The position numbers and the translations under genes were made by a program. Below the pieces are notes generated by a model. That model was given only the letters and a program-made list of their open reading frames with translations, was not told the origin of the DNA and did no database searches. Of a stretch of 64,000 bases of DNA, positions 48,468-61,224 are shown piece by piece. Source of the stretch: Thuidium tamariscinum (Eukaryota; Streptophyta; Bryopsida; Hypnales; Thuidiaceae); the NCBI GenBank assembly GCA_947034885.2, contig OX344751.2, forward strand, positions 20,894,001-20,958,000. The letters are read 5' to 3'. Within the stretch, counting starts at the first letter, position 1, and each line of letters opens with the position of its first letter.

Positions 48468-51337
48468 CTAGTTCTCTTGTTGGTGCCTATGGTCTCTGGA
48501 TTGAAACTTATGCTGAATTACTCTATACCAGTGTTCGTAGGTTTGCAGCAGAGGACTTGTTTTATGCTTTGATCCTCTATGCTGAGTGTATCTGTGGTAT
48601 GCCACTTTTACAACGTGGTGACTGTTCTCCATCCCTTGGCATGACCACACAGCCAGTGAACCATATTCCTGAACGAAGAACGGCCCATACTTGACGAGGA
48701 CGTGCTGTGCAGGCAAGCAACATGTTAAATGAATTAAGGTATTGTCTTTACAATGAAAACCACTGCTGATTGAAATTTGGAAGGACAAATGTGAATTGAA
48801 GTTTTCGGCACAGGTTTGTTGAGGACTTACAATATAGTGTGTTACGGATTGTTCACCAAAGTATTTGATGAAGAGTCTTCCGAAGTCCTCAATTAAGTCC
48901 TGGAAAGATGCTCTCTGGTCTGCAGTCAATGTCAATTCTGTGAAGTATGGTGCCAATTTCTCTAGTGATTTCCACACTTCGATGCGACCATGGCGAGCAT
49001 GGTCATTATCTAAAAAATTTCTCTCTACACATACTAGATCTTGGTATAGTCTTTGTGAACCAGTTGGTAGAGGGCTTGGTTGGAAAAGCTTGCGCGCATG
49101 TCCACCACTTAGTGAAGGTTTCCTTGCAACACTGTTTCCCTTGCTGGAGATGTCCCTATCCTCTAGAATTTGGACTTCACCACCGTGCATTCCAATGCTT
49201 GATAGGATTCTTTTGATGTCTTCTATAGCTGCCTTCTGTAAAACCTTGTTCCTCATAGTCCACACAAATTGAAAGTGCATATGCAGAAGTTTCTCACAGA
49301 TTCGATTGAAGGCATGCATGGTACAAATATGAACACGATGTAGTGGTATAGGCAATATGGCATGCCATCGGCAGAGGTTGTCACCAATATTTACAGGAAT
49401 GGCATGAATGTCTTCAGCGAATAGTCCGCCACTCCAGGTGGGATGCCGTTTACTAGCAGCATTTCTTGCTTCTTCAGTAGTGAGCACTGAATTTTTATTC
49501 TTAGGTTGGTTGCAATATATGCAGTAGAAAGTAGCATTAGGTCCACTCTGTAGACCATATAGTGCCTTGATAGTTTTCATGTCTGCTGCTAAATGCCATT
49601 GCACATTGAAGTCTCCAACTCCATCAACTTCTAGAAGTTGACCTGATTCTTGAGCTGCAATAGTGTTAGGGATCTTCGTGAGTTTGAACATAGTATCTAG
49701 AGTTTTATAATTCTCTTTTGGCAATTGGAAACAACCAATAGGCCAAATGTCATGTTCAGATTGGACTGAGAAGTACTTCTCTGAATTTGGTGTTATGGAG
49801 TCGTCTAAAGCTCTGTTCATGAATGTTATGCTCATCCTCTCAAACTTCTGCATGTGGATAATTTCAGATTCATCCATCTTGAGGACGAAGATGAGTGGTT
49901 GCCCTTGAAGCTTTGCATGACATGTAGTGCATGAGTTCACTTCAAGGAAGAAATCAATGAAAGAAAGAGTATTTGCAGAGGAAATCATGACAGAATAGCA
50001 TGAACAGTGTGAATGCAGGTTCAGTGGTATTACCTTGAGGAGTAACTCTATAGAATTTCACCATTGTCCGCTGCACGGCTTCTATATCGCAGAAGAAGGT
50101 ATTGCATTCATTTAATATGATAGGTTTCATGACTTTAGTTTTCTTGTTGTAAGGAATCTGAAATGAACTGTGTACACTATAGTAGTCACCAATGAGGTTT
50201 GTTAGTTCTTTATTCATATCTTGCCACAACTGTCTTACGGAATGAGGCTTTGGGAGGCATCCCACCTTTAGTCCTGTCGCAGTAGACCTTGTTCCTGCTT
50301 TGAACTTCTTAAATATTGCTTCGAAGCCCTTGCGGGTAATCCCTATGTCATCGCAGGTTTGTAGAATTGCATGTGCATCTACAATGTCTCCAATCTTCTG
50401 TAAGTGCTGATTTATTAATTTTGTCGTAGCAGAGGTCCACTGTGGTAAACCAGACATTGTATCTATTTCAGTTTTGGATAACATGGACGCTATAACTTCA
50501 GCTGTTCTCAATTGGTCTCTTGAGTCACCAAACAAGCGTTTCCTCTTCGAAGTAGAGGCATTATGGTCTTGGACTTTCTTTGTCGTGCTTGGAGCGATGA
50601 CTTGTCTGGCCAGTCTACGGATTGCCCGAGTATGACCGCCTTGTTGAGAAAGACTATGAATATCACGTCGAGGCCGCACTTGGCATCGATAACCGAATGG
50701 TGTTTTCTTCAGTCTGTCGACTTTAGATTGTAGTCTCTCATAATTTCTGATAGCATCATCAATACTCTGTTGAAGTAGTAGCAATTGACTTTCATGTTGG
50801 CAGTTGAGGGATTGAAGCTTCAGCGAATGTTGCTTCTGGAGGTAGTTGAATTGGCTTCGCAGATCCTCAAGACTCACTTGTGCCTCTCTAGCTATTTGCA
50901 GTTGCTGCTTCTTGAGGTAGTTCAGTTGGCTTCGCAAATCTTGAAGACTCAGTTGTGCGTCTCTAGCTATTTGTAATTGTTGCTCGTACTTTTCAGTGAC
51001 ACTTTGCAATGTACTTTTAATTTGAGCAGAACTACTTACAAGCTAGTCTACACGCTCTCTGAGAAAGGATATAGTACCGTTCTGTTGATGCACCTGTTCA
51101 AAACTACTAGAACACGACCTCTCCACATTTCTGACATAACCGAGCAAACCCTTCTGACCATCACCAATGAATGTCAGAATTTCTAGTACCGAAGAGAATT
51201 GAGGGCGTATGTTAGTTACCGGGTCTGCAGGGTATATAGATCCATCGACCCACAAATCCACATGCGTTTCTTGAAGTTCTCTTCTACTGTGGAACTCAGA
51301 TTTCAGAGGTTGTTCATGCAAAGGTCGTCCCCTCAAA
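48468..51337 (-). CDS. element T gene T2: coiled-coil plus putative transposase
   Basis: Two exons fit, 50034 to about 51337 and 48468-49939 (donor CAAG|GTAATA, acceptor TTCCTTGAAG), in phase; the start is uncertain. The N-terminal part has a tandem pair of about 25-residue heptad repeats (QIARDAQLSLQDLRSQLNYL and a near copy), so a coiled coil, then a basic segment. The second exon has KMDESEIIHMQKF (possible first catalytic Asp), WHLAADMKTIKALYGLQSGP with a CIYC cysteine pair after it, and a His-rich end. This resembles, from memory, a family of large transposase-like proteins with a D-x-K-x(n)-CxxC core found in several eukaryotes; I cannot name it. A TAG at 51043-51045 interrupts the first exon unless a GTAAGT just after it is used as a donor. 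Confidence 0.5.
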
Positions 51338-52478
51338 ATTAGTGGCCTATATCGACTAGGAATTGTTGCTTATAACTTGTACATACCAGTAGATGTGGAA
51401 TCCGACATCAAGAATGCAATGATGCTTGTCGATATAGAAGTCCGGTCCAAAGGCGATAATGAATGTCGTACTTCAATCGAATAGGTCAGCTACAAGGATG
51501 TCGACGCAAACTGCACAGAATATGAAGATGCAATTCGCAGTGGTAATGACGGCTTTAAATCAGTTTAAGGAGCACATTCGTAGCCCTTTACCGTACTTTC
51601 GGATGCCTTCTTCTCAACTAATTCGTACTCCTGAACAATGCAATGCATACGGTTTGTATGGGTGAAAATCTGAAATCATGAAGAAGTCAATCTCGAAGTG
51701 TTCATGCTCGTTCTTGACACTTACATCATAGTCTTCTCTAAGTTCTTTGTTAATTACTGAGAATTTACAGCACTTCTGCTAGAAACTCTGCAAAATCAGC
51801 ACTTCTAGACAATATTTCAACGTAGCCGAAACTTCTCGACATGGAACTTCATCTGTGAGGGCGAACATAATTCATTACTCATTAGACACAAGTTGCTTAC
51901 TCATTCACTGCTCCTGACCATTTTCCAATTGAAGACGGAAGCTCTCGTCACCACTGAAACGAAACTACAAATTCATAAAGGAAGTACACAATTCATCGAA
52001 TTCGAAGGCACAATACCTGAAATGAAGCATTTGCCTTGAAGGACCACAACGAATATCTTCTCTCTTCAACTACAATTCACTAAAAATCAGGTACAGTATA
52101 GGATCGCAAAAACCTCACAACAATTCAGTAGTGTTCGTTACTGTCGTCAATCCAATTCTCAAACATCACTCCGGGAACTTGCTCACAGAAGAATTTCCAC
52201 CATCTCCAAGACGATGACAACATTGCAATGACCTATGCACGAACTTGCAAATGGCGGCGAGGGAGTAGATTTTCAATTACAACATGGACACCACGGTTGC
52301 CGCCGCCACTGATTTCCAATTATTGCAATGTCAGAATTACTGGTGCCAGTGTTACAGCGTGGCAAACTCGACTTCGAACTACCAATCACAAAGCCTGGTC
52401 GAGAACTCTGCAAACTTTATTCTAAAGTGGGAACTTCTAGAACTACAAAAGGGAGAACCCAGGGGAACTATATTGAAA

Positions 52479-52511
52479 CAGTCTCCCAATGCCTCCAAAA
52501 AACCTCTTATG
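52479..52511 (-). repeat. right arm of the 33-bp inverted repeat of element T
   Basis: It pairs with 28041-28073 at 32 of 33 positions across 24.4 kb. Confidence 0.85.
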
Positions 52512-53084
52512 CCACAAAAGCAACCACACACATTAGCACACAATTTCCTACTTGGAAACACAAGCACAAAAACTCAAATACGCAGCACGATAAGCTGGGA
52601 CTTGCAGCAGACACATTCAATACTAGGTGACAACAAAATTGAAAATCACAAACAAATAGGAATTCCCAAAAACAGTTACCAAAACTGCCCCGACTTGGAG
52701 CCTAACCACTCAACACTAACCGAATTGGAAACACAACCTAACTACCAACCAAATAAACCCAGTTGGAACTGACAAGTGGCCCTGCCTCCGACTACTCTGA
52801 ATTGACAAACCAAAATCCAACTTGGACACAAAAGAAACTCACCAACTAGGTTCTAACTTGACCCACAATAACCTCAAATTAACCCACTCGGCAGACTCCA
52901 TCACATCCAAATTGAATTCACACAACAAAATTGGTTCAAAATCTGCACTCCCAATTGGTAAAAAACATACAAATTCATCCAATTAGTGCATAAACCCCCT
53001 AAAAAGCCTTCAAAAACACAAAATTAACCCCAAAAATCCGCACGAAAAACTAAAGTAAAAATCCTGTTAGGTTATCTACATCAC
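52512..53084 (-). other. 5' remnant of the long transposase intron, CCAATTGG-rich
   Basis: This is non-coding. Motifs such as CCCAATTGG, CCGAATTGG, CCCGACTTGGAG and CCAACTTGG recur at short intervals, as in 27185-28040. The putative donor is G|GTGATG, reading the minus strand, at 53084. Confidence 0.5.
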
Positions 53085-53814
53085 CGTCAAATGATGTTGG
53101 AAGAAATGGAACTGTCTTACGCTCAATCGAATCAAAATCTCTCTGAGCTAGCTCGTTTCTACACCCTCGAATACTGCGTAGCTTTTTCAGAGATTCTATA
53201 ATACTAGAACTGCCTTGCTCTTGTGGATACAACGGCGGCCGAGAAAATACTGAACTACCAGCACTACTATCTCGCATACCAACGGATTGAGATGTGCCAA
53301 GGTGGACAGAAGTCCCAACGGTTTCTGATTTGGACGCAAGGCAATTATACTTTGTTGGGACTTTCTCTGAATCACTAGACAACTCAACAATAGGACAAGA
53401 GAAGCTTCCTTCATCATCCTTTGATGAAGGAAGACCGTAATGAAGAGAAGAGGGCGAGAGTCGATTAGGCTCTAACTTGACGGCTCGCAACGTAGGAATA
53501 GAAGTTGCGTCGGCCACAGACACTGGCGTCAAAACCTCTGTTGAAGCAACCATGACTTTTGATGCTAATCCATAAGCCCTGTAACGACCTGCACCTAAGC
53601 TCTAAAAAGGTCTGTCATCATTTCTAATTCTGCAAATAAGAATGGAGTGGATAAGCGTCCTAGATTCTGACAGTATCTCTTCCTCCACATAGATAGAAGA
53701 CTCAACAAAACCATATCGCACATGAAGCAAGTGGCTTGAAACTTCCGCTAGACCAGAGCAGTCAAGACAAAGAAGAAGAGGGATCTCGTGCCCATTTGCT
53801 CTGATTGATGCCAT
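53085..53814 (-). pseudogene. outer MULE transposase, first exon
   Basis: The ATG at 53814 opens MASIRANGHEIPLLL, matching the inner copy (MAIVRANGEGIP). Also shared are SIYVEEEI/SLYIDEEV, the run GRYRAYGL/GQFRVYGL, the Ser-rich linker and LKKLRSIRGCRNEL/LRELRTLKGCRNVL, ending in FLPTSFDGD where the inner protein has ILPPTFNGD. The next part of the protein is found only at 27184, 26 kb away in the reading direction. The exon ends in phase 1, fitting the phase of that acceptor. A TAG at 53602-53604 sits where the inner protein has Trp. Confidence 0.85.
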
Positions 53815-54672
53815 CGCATGAACACAGTACTGGAAAATGAAAAGTGAATGTAGTCTCCTTTGTGATGCATCATGACTTTAAGCAGAGACTGTCTTATTTA
53901 AGAGTCATGAAATTGTAGTATTTTTAAAAATAATTCAATTGTGGAACGCTAGTAAGAAAATCAGGTAAAAATGACATTAATTGGATCAAATTCCCATGAA
54001 AATAATATTGATGAGTACTAAAGAATGGAATAATATCATGCTATGAAATCTTGTTATATTGCGCTTGTCAGTCCAAGATGTGCTTACAGTCCAGTTAATC
54101 TTTTTGAGTTTTAACTTTGAGTAGGCAACCTAACTTTTCATAATGAACACAGGTACCTGTATAGACAGTTTGATTTACCTAGGACAAAATCACATCGCGT
54201 AAATCCATAGTACATACAAATGCAGACAAGAATCTGATAATATTTTACCTCTTAGAATTCCAAAAATACAACATATAAGTAACTGAAATTTATATAGTAT
54301 GATCATAATGGATCGACTAATCCGTTGGGAAATGGTCAGGAATTAAGAATCAGAAATCCATGAACAACAGTCTTTTATTAAAGGAAAGATCAATAAATGC
54401 AATTGTTAAATACTATAACAATGGTGACTTTCGAATCTACACCCAAAACGACTTGTATCGTAAATATAAGATCAAATGAAATCGGAAGTTCAAAAATTGA
54501 AACCAGAGATACTAACGGACAACATCAATCTGTAGACATATAAATTATGGTTTCACACTATGGAATAATTCATTTTCGAGATACAAATTAAGCGTTAGAG
54601 TAGACATGTTTTTAACTATAAGTCACAAGTTATTCAATACTTGGGTGAGTTCAGTTTTTATAGAGATGCTAG
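53815..54672. promoter_or_regulatory. divergent promoter region of the outer MULE
   Basis: This 0.86-kb AT-rich stretch lies between the divergent 5' ends of the outer transposase and the ParB-methyltransferase gene, equivalent to 40175-41394. I could not pick out individual boxes, and the inner copy's tandem duplication is not present here. Confidence 0.5.
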
Positions 54673-55669
54673 ATGATGGTTGAATCCATTGCCGAATGCA
54701 GTAGGAAGTCTGTAGGTAAGAAAAGAAAGAGGGGGATGAGTCGATGCTTTAGTAGTTTGAAGTCCTTGAAAATGTCTTGTGAAAATAGACGCAGACATCT
54801 CGTAATGGCTCAGTCATCACCAAATGAGGGACAAGATATCAATGGGATGTCGGAAGATACTTATATTGATGGAGTCAATGAAAATGGTGGACTACCTCGC
54901 CCGAGTATTCACCCCAAATTCCTTGCTCACATCCAGGAGAACAACGTCAACAGAACTCAACCATGCAATGTAAGTTCCTATACTCACCAAACCCAATGCA
55001 TGGTATTCCATCTATGCAAGGTCCGTCTTATGCTATTCCACACCGATTGAATTCACTATATCTTTCAAATTTTCAATTACATAGGTGTCAACAATGTTCA
55101 AATCAATTCAAATACTATGATATTTTTATTTAATATTCAAGAATATTTTTTTATTTCGTATAAGAAAAAAAAAAATTTAAAATTTAAAATGACCCTCGCC
55201 GGCCTGAGCCCAGCAGAATCCCGATTAGAGTTTCCTCGACAGAGGCCGGCGCGCACAGGCCCCCGACAGCCTCACTCCCTCCGACCGCGGCACTTTGAGT
55301 GCACCCTCTGGAAGGTTGTTGCTACCCTCCTAGAAATTTTGAATCTCCTTCGCGTGATCTCATTGTCCTCTTGGTGTGAATATTGATTCCATAGTCCTTT
55401 GCAGTCACACAATCAATTTACTTCTCAAAATACGAAATTCTCATTTGTGAATGCATTCCTCCCTTTTGATTTCTTGTTATTGATTTTCTTGTGTATTCTT
55501 CTAATGAGACAATCACTTTGTATCAGATTGTTCGCCTAGCATCAATGGAGACACGAAGCGAGGCGATTGTGAGGACGGAAGCCACGGCCGTGCGCCACAA
55601 AGAGAATGATCCACCTGATCTCGAGGTATGAAAATGAAGCCTATAATCTTGCATTGGAATCTCGTTTTA

Positions 55670-56255
55670 AGAAATTTGTGATCTGTGTCTGCGTTTGAGG
55701 TGGGCAATCACACCCCACCCCAATAGGTCGCGCGCCTCGGGGCCCTCTCGCCACCGAGAGCCCCACAGCAGGGGCCGTGGCCTGCCATTTCTTTTTTAAA
55801 ATTGGTGATCTGAGTCTGCGCTTGGGGTGGGCAATCACACCCCACCCCAGCAGGTCAAACGCCCCGGGGCCCTCTCGCCACCAAGAGCCCCGCAGTAAGG
55901 GCCGCGGCCTGCCATTTTTTTTAAAAAAATTGGTGATCTGAGTCTGCGCTTGGGGTGGGCAATCACACCCCACCCCAGCAGGTCAGGCGCCCCGGGGCCC
56001 TCTCGCCACCGAGAGCCCCGCAGCAGGGGCCGCGGCCTGCCATTTAAAAAAAAAATTGGTGATCTATGTCTACGCTTGGGGTGGGCAATCACACCCCACC
56101 CCAGCAGGTCAAACGCCCCGGGGCCCTCTCGCCACCGAGAGCCCCGCAGCAGAGGCCGCGGCCTGCCATTTAAAAAAAAAATTGGTGATCTGTGTCTGCG
56201 CTTGGGGTGGGCAATCACACCCCACCTCAACAGGTCGCGCACCCCGGGGCCCTTA
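55670..56255. repeat. GC-rich tandem array, about 127-bp unit, five copies, each with a palindrome
   Basis: Five units follow one another with a 126-128 base period. Each contains TGGGGTGGGCAATCACACCCCA (7-bp arms, 8-base spacer; spelled here as TGGGGTG-gcaatca core-CACCCCA) and GCCCCGGGGCCCTCTCGCC, and most end in an A/T run before ATTGGTGATCT. The array is far richer in GC than its surroundings. It lies in the intron between the second and third exons of the outer ParB-methyltransferase gene, the same intron that holds the palindrome array in the inner copy. Confidence 0.92.
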
Positions 56256-58469
56256 TTTGTATTTTCATAGTACTGACACTACCATTTTTTTTCCTATTGC
56301 ATGATCAGGTGGATGCTACTCGCATTACATCCTTAGTTCCGTCCTCTACCAACGCTGGAGTAGAAGATACTTAGGAACATAGAGTTCCTTCTCTTTCAAT
56401 ACCGGATCCTGTGGCTGGAGTAGTAGATTCTCATGGACAGGGCGTTCCTTCGAGTTCACTACCGGTCCCCACCCTAGAGGATGAAGACCAAATTCGAAGG
56501 TCCCAGAATGTTGATTCAATATCAACAATTGCTAGTTTGCGAATTTCCCCTCATCATCTCTCCCGAACGGCAATTCCTTTATGTCGTATGGTCCCCATGC
56601 CAATGGTTCGATCCACCTTGGATTGTGATGTGGACGAGTTGGAGACAAAATACGTTCACGGGTACGAAGATGGAGCAAGAGTATTTTATGTTTCTGTCTC
56701 AAATGAGGAGGGTGAGGTTGATGTATTTTCTGAAGCTGACAAGCTTCAATGGGGACCAATTTGGAATTCCGTGAATGCTGAGTTCAACAAGGAGCTCCGT
56801 AGTCACATTGAGTTGCAGCACTTGGTCGATGCCAAGTTCTACATTTGCGATGGCAACCACAGGTATGGTGCTTGGATGCGGCATATAAAAAGGCTTCACA
56901 GTGGAGATACTAAGTGGCACGTTCGAGTAGACTCCATCGTCTTGGACATGAAGGATAGGCTTGGGACAGCAATGCAAGTCATGCATGATGTGAACAAGTG
57001 AGTTCTCTTCTCTTATTACCACTGGTTTGTATTGAGCTATCTTTTGACCATTTGGAATACTTACAGTGTGTTTGTTTATGAAGGCACACGGAGAATTCAT
57101 TCGTGAAGACAAACCTTGTCCACACACTCTATCGTGTTCGTAAGTATGGAACAATGTCCATTGAGAAGTTTGCGGAGCTCTTGAGCGCAGAGGAAGTTAG
57201 ACTTTGCAGTGGCCACGCCCAAAGGAAGACTTGGTATACGATGCCTTTGGATGTATTCACCACATTCATTTTTCAGGTTTGACAATATAAACTTTGTCTT
57301 ATAGGTATGTAATTCAGTTTCAATGGACATTTTGTTTGATTTGTTGATTTCGTCATAACATTCAAATTGCTTATGAACTCTTTCTTGTTTTGGCAGCAAG
57401 AAATATCTATTGCATCAGATGCTGCAGTTCGCAAGTATCGCGAGGAGACTGCCCCAGAAGATGTATCTAGTGTTGGTATTACAAATGCTATGAGAAGTGC
57501 TACCAAGGATGCCACAGACAAGCTTTATAAAAAGCTTTCTAAGATTGTGTCCATTACTAATCCAGCATTGGGAGATGACTGGTTGAAAGAGGTGCGTCAT
57601 TATAGCTTTACAATTCTTGTCAACTTTTATGCTACTTTATGTTTATTTCTATCTTCTTATGTGTTGGCTTATGCTTGCAGATTGAGAGGCACTGGAGTTT
57701 GTACAGTGTCTAGGAGTTGACGCTTGACAAGCTTCAACTTATTGCTACTGCCAATGCTAGCCCACGACACAAGGTAAAGTGGTTGAAGTGGATAAATTCA
57801 TCCGCTCCTACTCGTGAAGCTCGTCGGGTTCCACCCCGACTAGCTAATGATGATAAGATTAGTTCTTTCTTATCGAAGGCGGTATGGTTTGTAGGGGTAA
57901 GTAAGGGTATGTAATTCATTTCTTTTGCTTTTATATAAGATGCCTAGTAAAGATGATTTCCCTAGATGTGCTGATATGATTTCCATTTGTGTTTAGTTGG
58001 AAGATGCAGCTCTTGAATTTTATGACAACATCCTCAAGTCTGACAACATCCAAGTTAACATGGACATGCCCGCTGAGCCAATGTGTCTTTCTGACTACAT
58101 CGAGTCTTGGAGGATGAAGTTGTGGGAGCACTCATATCCTGGAGTTTTCAAAGGAGCTCAGGCATTCAAGAAATTTGAGTCCTTTAAAGACTATAAAGGC
58201 TCCCTTCTCGCCGTGAGACGGGTCTTATACAGGTAGTTCTTTTACTTCATTTTGATTTGTACCTTCAGTTATTTACCTTAGTTTTTATTAGGAATTTGGA
58301 ATGTTGGCAATGTCTTTGGAATGTAATGTACATATTGACATAACTCATAATCACAGAAGCATCATTGTTCATTGCTTCCATCACGAGTTCTAATTGATGT
58401 CTAATTTTTTGTACCCTTCAACAAGATTTAGTATGGGCACAATATGGTTGTTGATTTTATGATTTGAAT

Positions 58470-60600
58470 TTGGGTATGTGTGAGCCCTCGAGATGGCACT
58501 CAGGACTTTGGGTCCATTTTTCGCGATTAAATAGCGAAAATTATCCAAAATATTCAAGAAAGACATAAAAAGAGTGTTGAGGGAATTTTGGTGTCAGTCT
58601 AGGCCAAAATGGTGGAAAACCAACTTAGAAGGTGGAAAATTCCTAATCCTAGAAATTTGAATCATTCTAAGTCTCCAAAGTAAATTTATGTGAAGATTTA
58701 GTAATTCCGAGAGAAATAAGGAATCGAGAGTTAGTCAGTCCTAGCGATTGTCTGTGCAAAGTCAACCTTTTAAGGATGCACATGACATACTGACTAAGCT
58801 AAAAAAGTCTACTACGAGCGTGGACGAGTTACCAGGGTTTAAATTCAATTTTGGAACAAATTGGATTTAAAGGTAAAACCACTACAATGGATTTGGAGAA
58901 TTCGAACTTCACGAGGTAAAAGATGGAGGATTGGAGATTGAAGACTACAGAGAGGTGTTCCAAGGGTAGGAGCATGCCAGGAGCGAACAAGAATCAAACA
59001 ATTGTCCAAGATTCCCGGGCATCGAGAATTAAATTGTCCAATTGGGCAAAGTAATTCCAAATTACTAAAATTAGAAAGGTGCAAGGTTGCGTGGGACTTA
59101 CACCAAGAATCTAGGAGTGCCCTAGATGTTACCCAATTTATTTCGGATTTTTCCGAAATTCCACGTTGACTCCATGGAAAGTCAACCGCACATAGAAATG
59201 TTCGTAAATTCATAGAAATTACGTATGATGCGGTAAAATCTCACTAAAAATTAGGATAGGTTTTTGTGTGCTTAATAAGCGCCCGGTCAATTTTGAAGAC
59301 ATTCCGACATTCCCAACTACCAAAACCGGCATCGACATCGAATTTCACTGAAAGTTACAAGTTGGCGGCGGATTGACCAGCGTATCAGGAGCGAATGATG
59401 TCCAATTGTCGCAAATAAGAAGTCATTCCTTACTCTCATGAACATTCCTAACAACCCTGGCCTGACAGATTCATCAAAATGCGCAAATCCTAAAAGTTAG
59501 ATTTTTGACTTTTAATTGGAGTTACCGTAATTCCAATTTGGGAGCGCAAATGGCCTAGGAGTGAGGGGTAAGGGGTCCTTTAGGCTAATTGGGGTCTTCT
59601 AAAGACAATGGCGCAAACAATTTTCCGTTTCGAGTTGTTCCCTAAAAGATAGAGAGGGTCAGCTCTTAGTTTGACTTTTTAATCATTAAATGCGGTTAAT
59701 TAGAAGTGATTTTGGAAATATCTCTTGGAAAATCAAAGATTGGATTTGGTCAAGATCTCTTTCTTGCATAAAAAGCCATCTTTGGGCTAAAGAAAGACAA
59801 TTTTCAAAATGACTTTTGGTTAATTTGCAAAATATCTATGTAAATTAGGGTTAATTCCAAAATATTTTGGGTTAAGATCTTGGATTTGATTTGGCCAAGA
59901 TTTCTTTTGCCAAATGGGGATGTTTTTAGAAATTTCCACCATTAAACAACTAATATTTTGGAATTACATTAGGGTAGTTTAGGGTAGGAAGTAACAAAGT
60001 GTTTTCACTAGCAATTACCGAGAGGGGCCCGGCCACGGGTATATAAGGGCCCCCCTCGAGGTTGCCAGTACCCTTATTTCTCGCACCGACACTTTGTTCT
60101 TCTGCTATTTGTGCCACCGACACGGTTGGGGCACTACTTGAACCAAGATTTTTGGCCAAGTCTTGTTTGTGTTTAGTTTTTTTTCTTCAAATTTGAAGGC
60201 TTAGGGCCCCTTCAACTTTCATTTATTTGTCACATCACTCAAGAGGCAAGGCCTCAACACTTTCTCTGCTACTAGTTCACTGAGATTTTGAGTATTGAGC
60301 GCCAAAGTTCGGTTTAAACACTATCATGTGTACCTCCTTTGGTTGCAAAATTCCAAAATACTAGGAAATTTTAAGAGTTTAAAGTGAAAGTCCGGTTTAA
60401 ACACTGTCATGTGTACCTCCTTTTGCGAATAAAACTCTCAAAATACTACAATTATCAAGACACGGCGGAGCTTTGCACCCGTAACACTTACTAAAACCTT
60501 GGGAGAATTTTACTCTCAACTGTTAAAAACCACGCAAGCCTTGGAATGAAATCAATTAGAACCAAATTTCTCGGGTTCCATTATTAAACACCCAGGCGGC
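58470..60600 (+). mobile_element. LTR-like insertion in an intron of the outer methyltransferase gene
   Basis: The sequence begins near TGTGAGCCCTCGAGATGG (58479). It contains a promoter-like GGGTATATAAGGGCCCC at about 60036-60052 followed by a likely transcribed leader, and two 80-base direct repeats with GGTTTAAACACTRTCATGTG at 60312 and 60392. It has no coding frames. The match to 17940-18350 shows it is a dispersed repeat. A single long LTR fits best, but the exact ends and target duplication are not established. The insertion explains why this intron is twenty times longer than in the inner copy. Confidence 0.5.
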
Positions 60601-60760
60601 CGGGTATCGGAGGCGGCCGGACACCAGCAGGCGGCGGGCCGGGTACCAGAGGCGGGCCGGTGGGTGGGGAGTCGGGCGTTGGGAGGGGAGTCGGGCGCTG
60701 GAGGGGAGTCGGGTCGCTAGGAAGGGAGTCGGGTCGCTGGAGGGAAGTCGGGGCACTCCA
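60600..60760. repeat. GC-rich tandem repeat, GGGAGTCGGG units
   Basis: Six or so copies of GGGAGTCGGGYGCTGGAGG-like units with a period near 20, adjacent to a CGGCCGG-rich stretch. It lies just beyond the LTR-like sequence. Confidence 0.8.
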
Positions 60761-61224
60761 GAGACTCACAGTACGTTTGAAACTCCAAAAACTTGGATTT
60801 TAATCATACTTATGGTTGGCAGTTGACGCCACACCTTTGTTATTTAAAACTAAAATCGAACATTTGGGAGTCACAAAATATTTCACCATCTTCTACACAT
60901 CCTAAACTCCATAGCCGCATCTGTCCACAAAAAACTTGCAAAACATACTAAGCAAGAATGAGAGAGAAGAAGATATAGTTAGGAAGATTAAGGTGACGAA
61001 ATCCAACATGTGAAGCAAATTACAATAAACAATTGATTTTCTTTTGGAATAACACTATAGAAATAGATTCTTATTCTTGGAGGTTGACCCTTGGGAATAA
61101 AAAACTAATTTCTTTAGGAATAACACTATTACTAATATTCTCATTCTTTAGGAATGTTCCACATTCTTTGGTAGCTAGTCATTAAATAGATTCTTAGAAG
61201 GTTTGGATTTTGTTGGTTTTGTTT

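Larger units (their letters stand above)
28041..52511. mobile_element. element T: DNA transposon inserted in the outer transposase intron
   Basis: The ends are defined by a 33-bp inverted repeat, 28041-28073 against 52479-52511, with one mismatch; weaker similarity continues inward for about 70 bases. Without the 15.4-kb inner MULE the element would be about 9.1 kb. It carries a coiled-coil plus putative transposase gene on the minus strand (T2) and an unrecognised plus-strand gene (T1) that the inner MULE may interrupt. Base composition is higher in GC than the MULEs. No clear target-site duplication flanks the repeat, so the true ends may differ slightly. The superfamily is not identified. 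Confidence 0.6.

Noticed and set aside
55641-56270. Open frames of 82-135 codons on both strands with a repeated Gly/Pro/Arg pattern
   Set aside because: These are produced by the 127-bp GC-rich tandem array in an intron of the outer methyltransferase gene.
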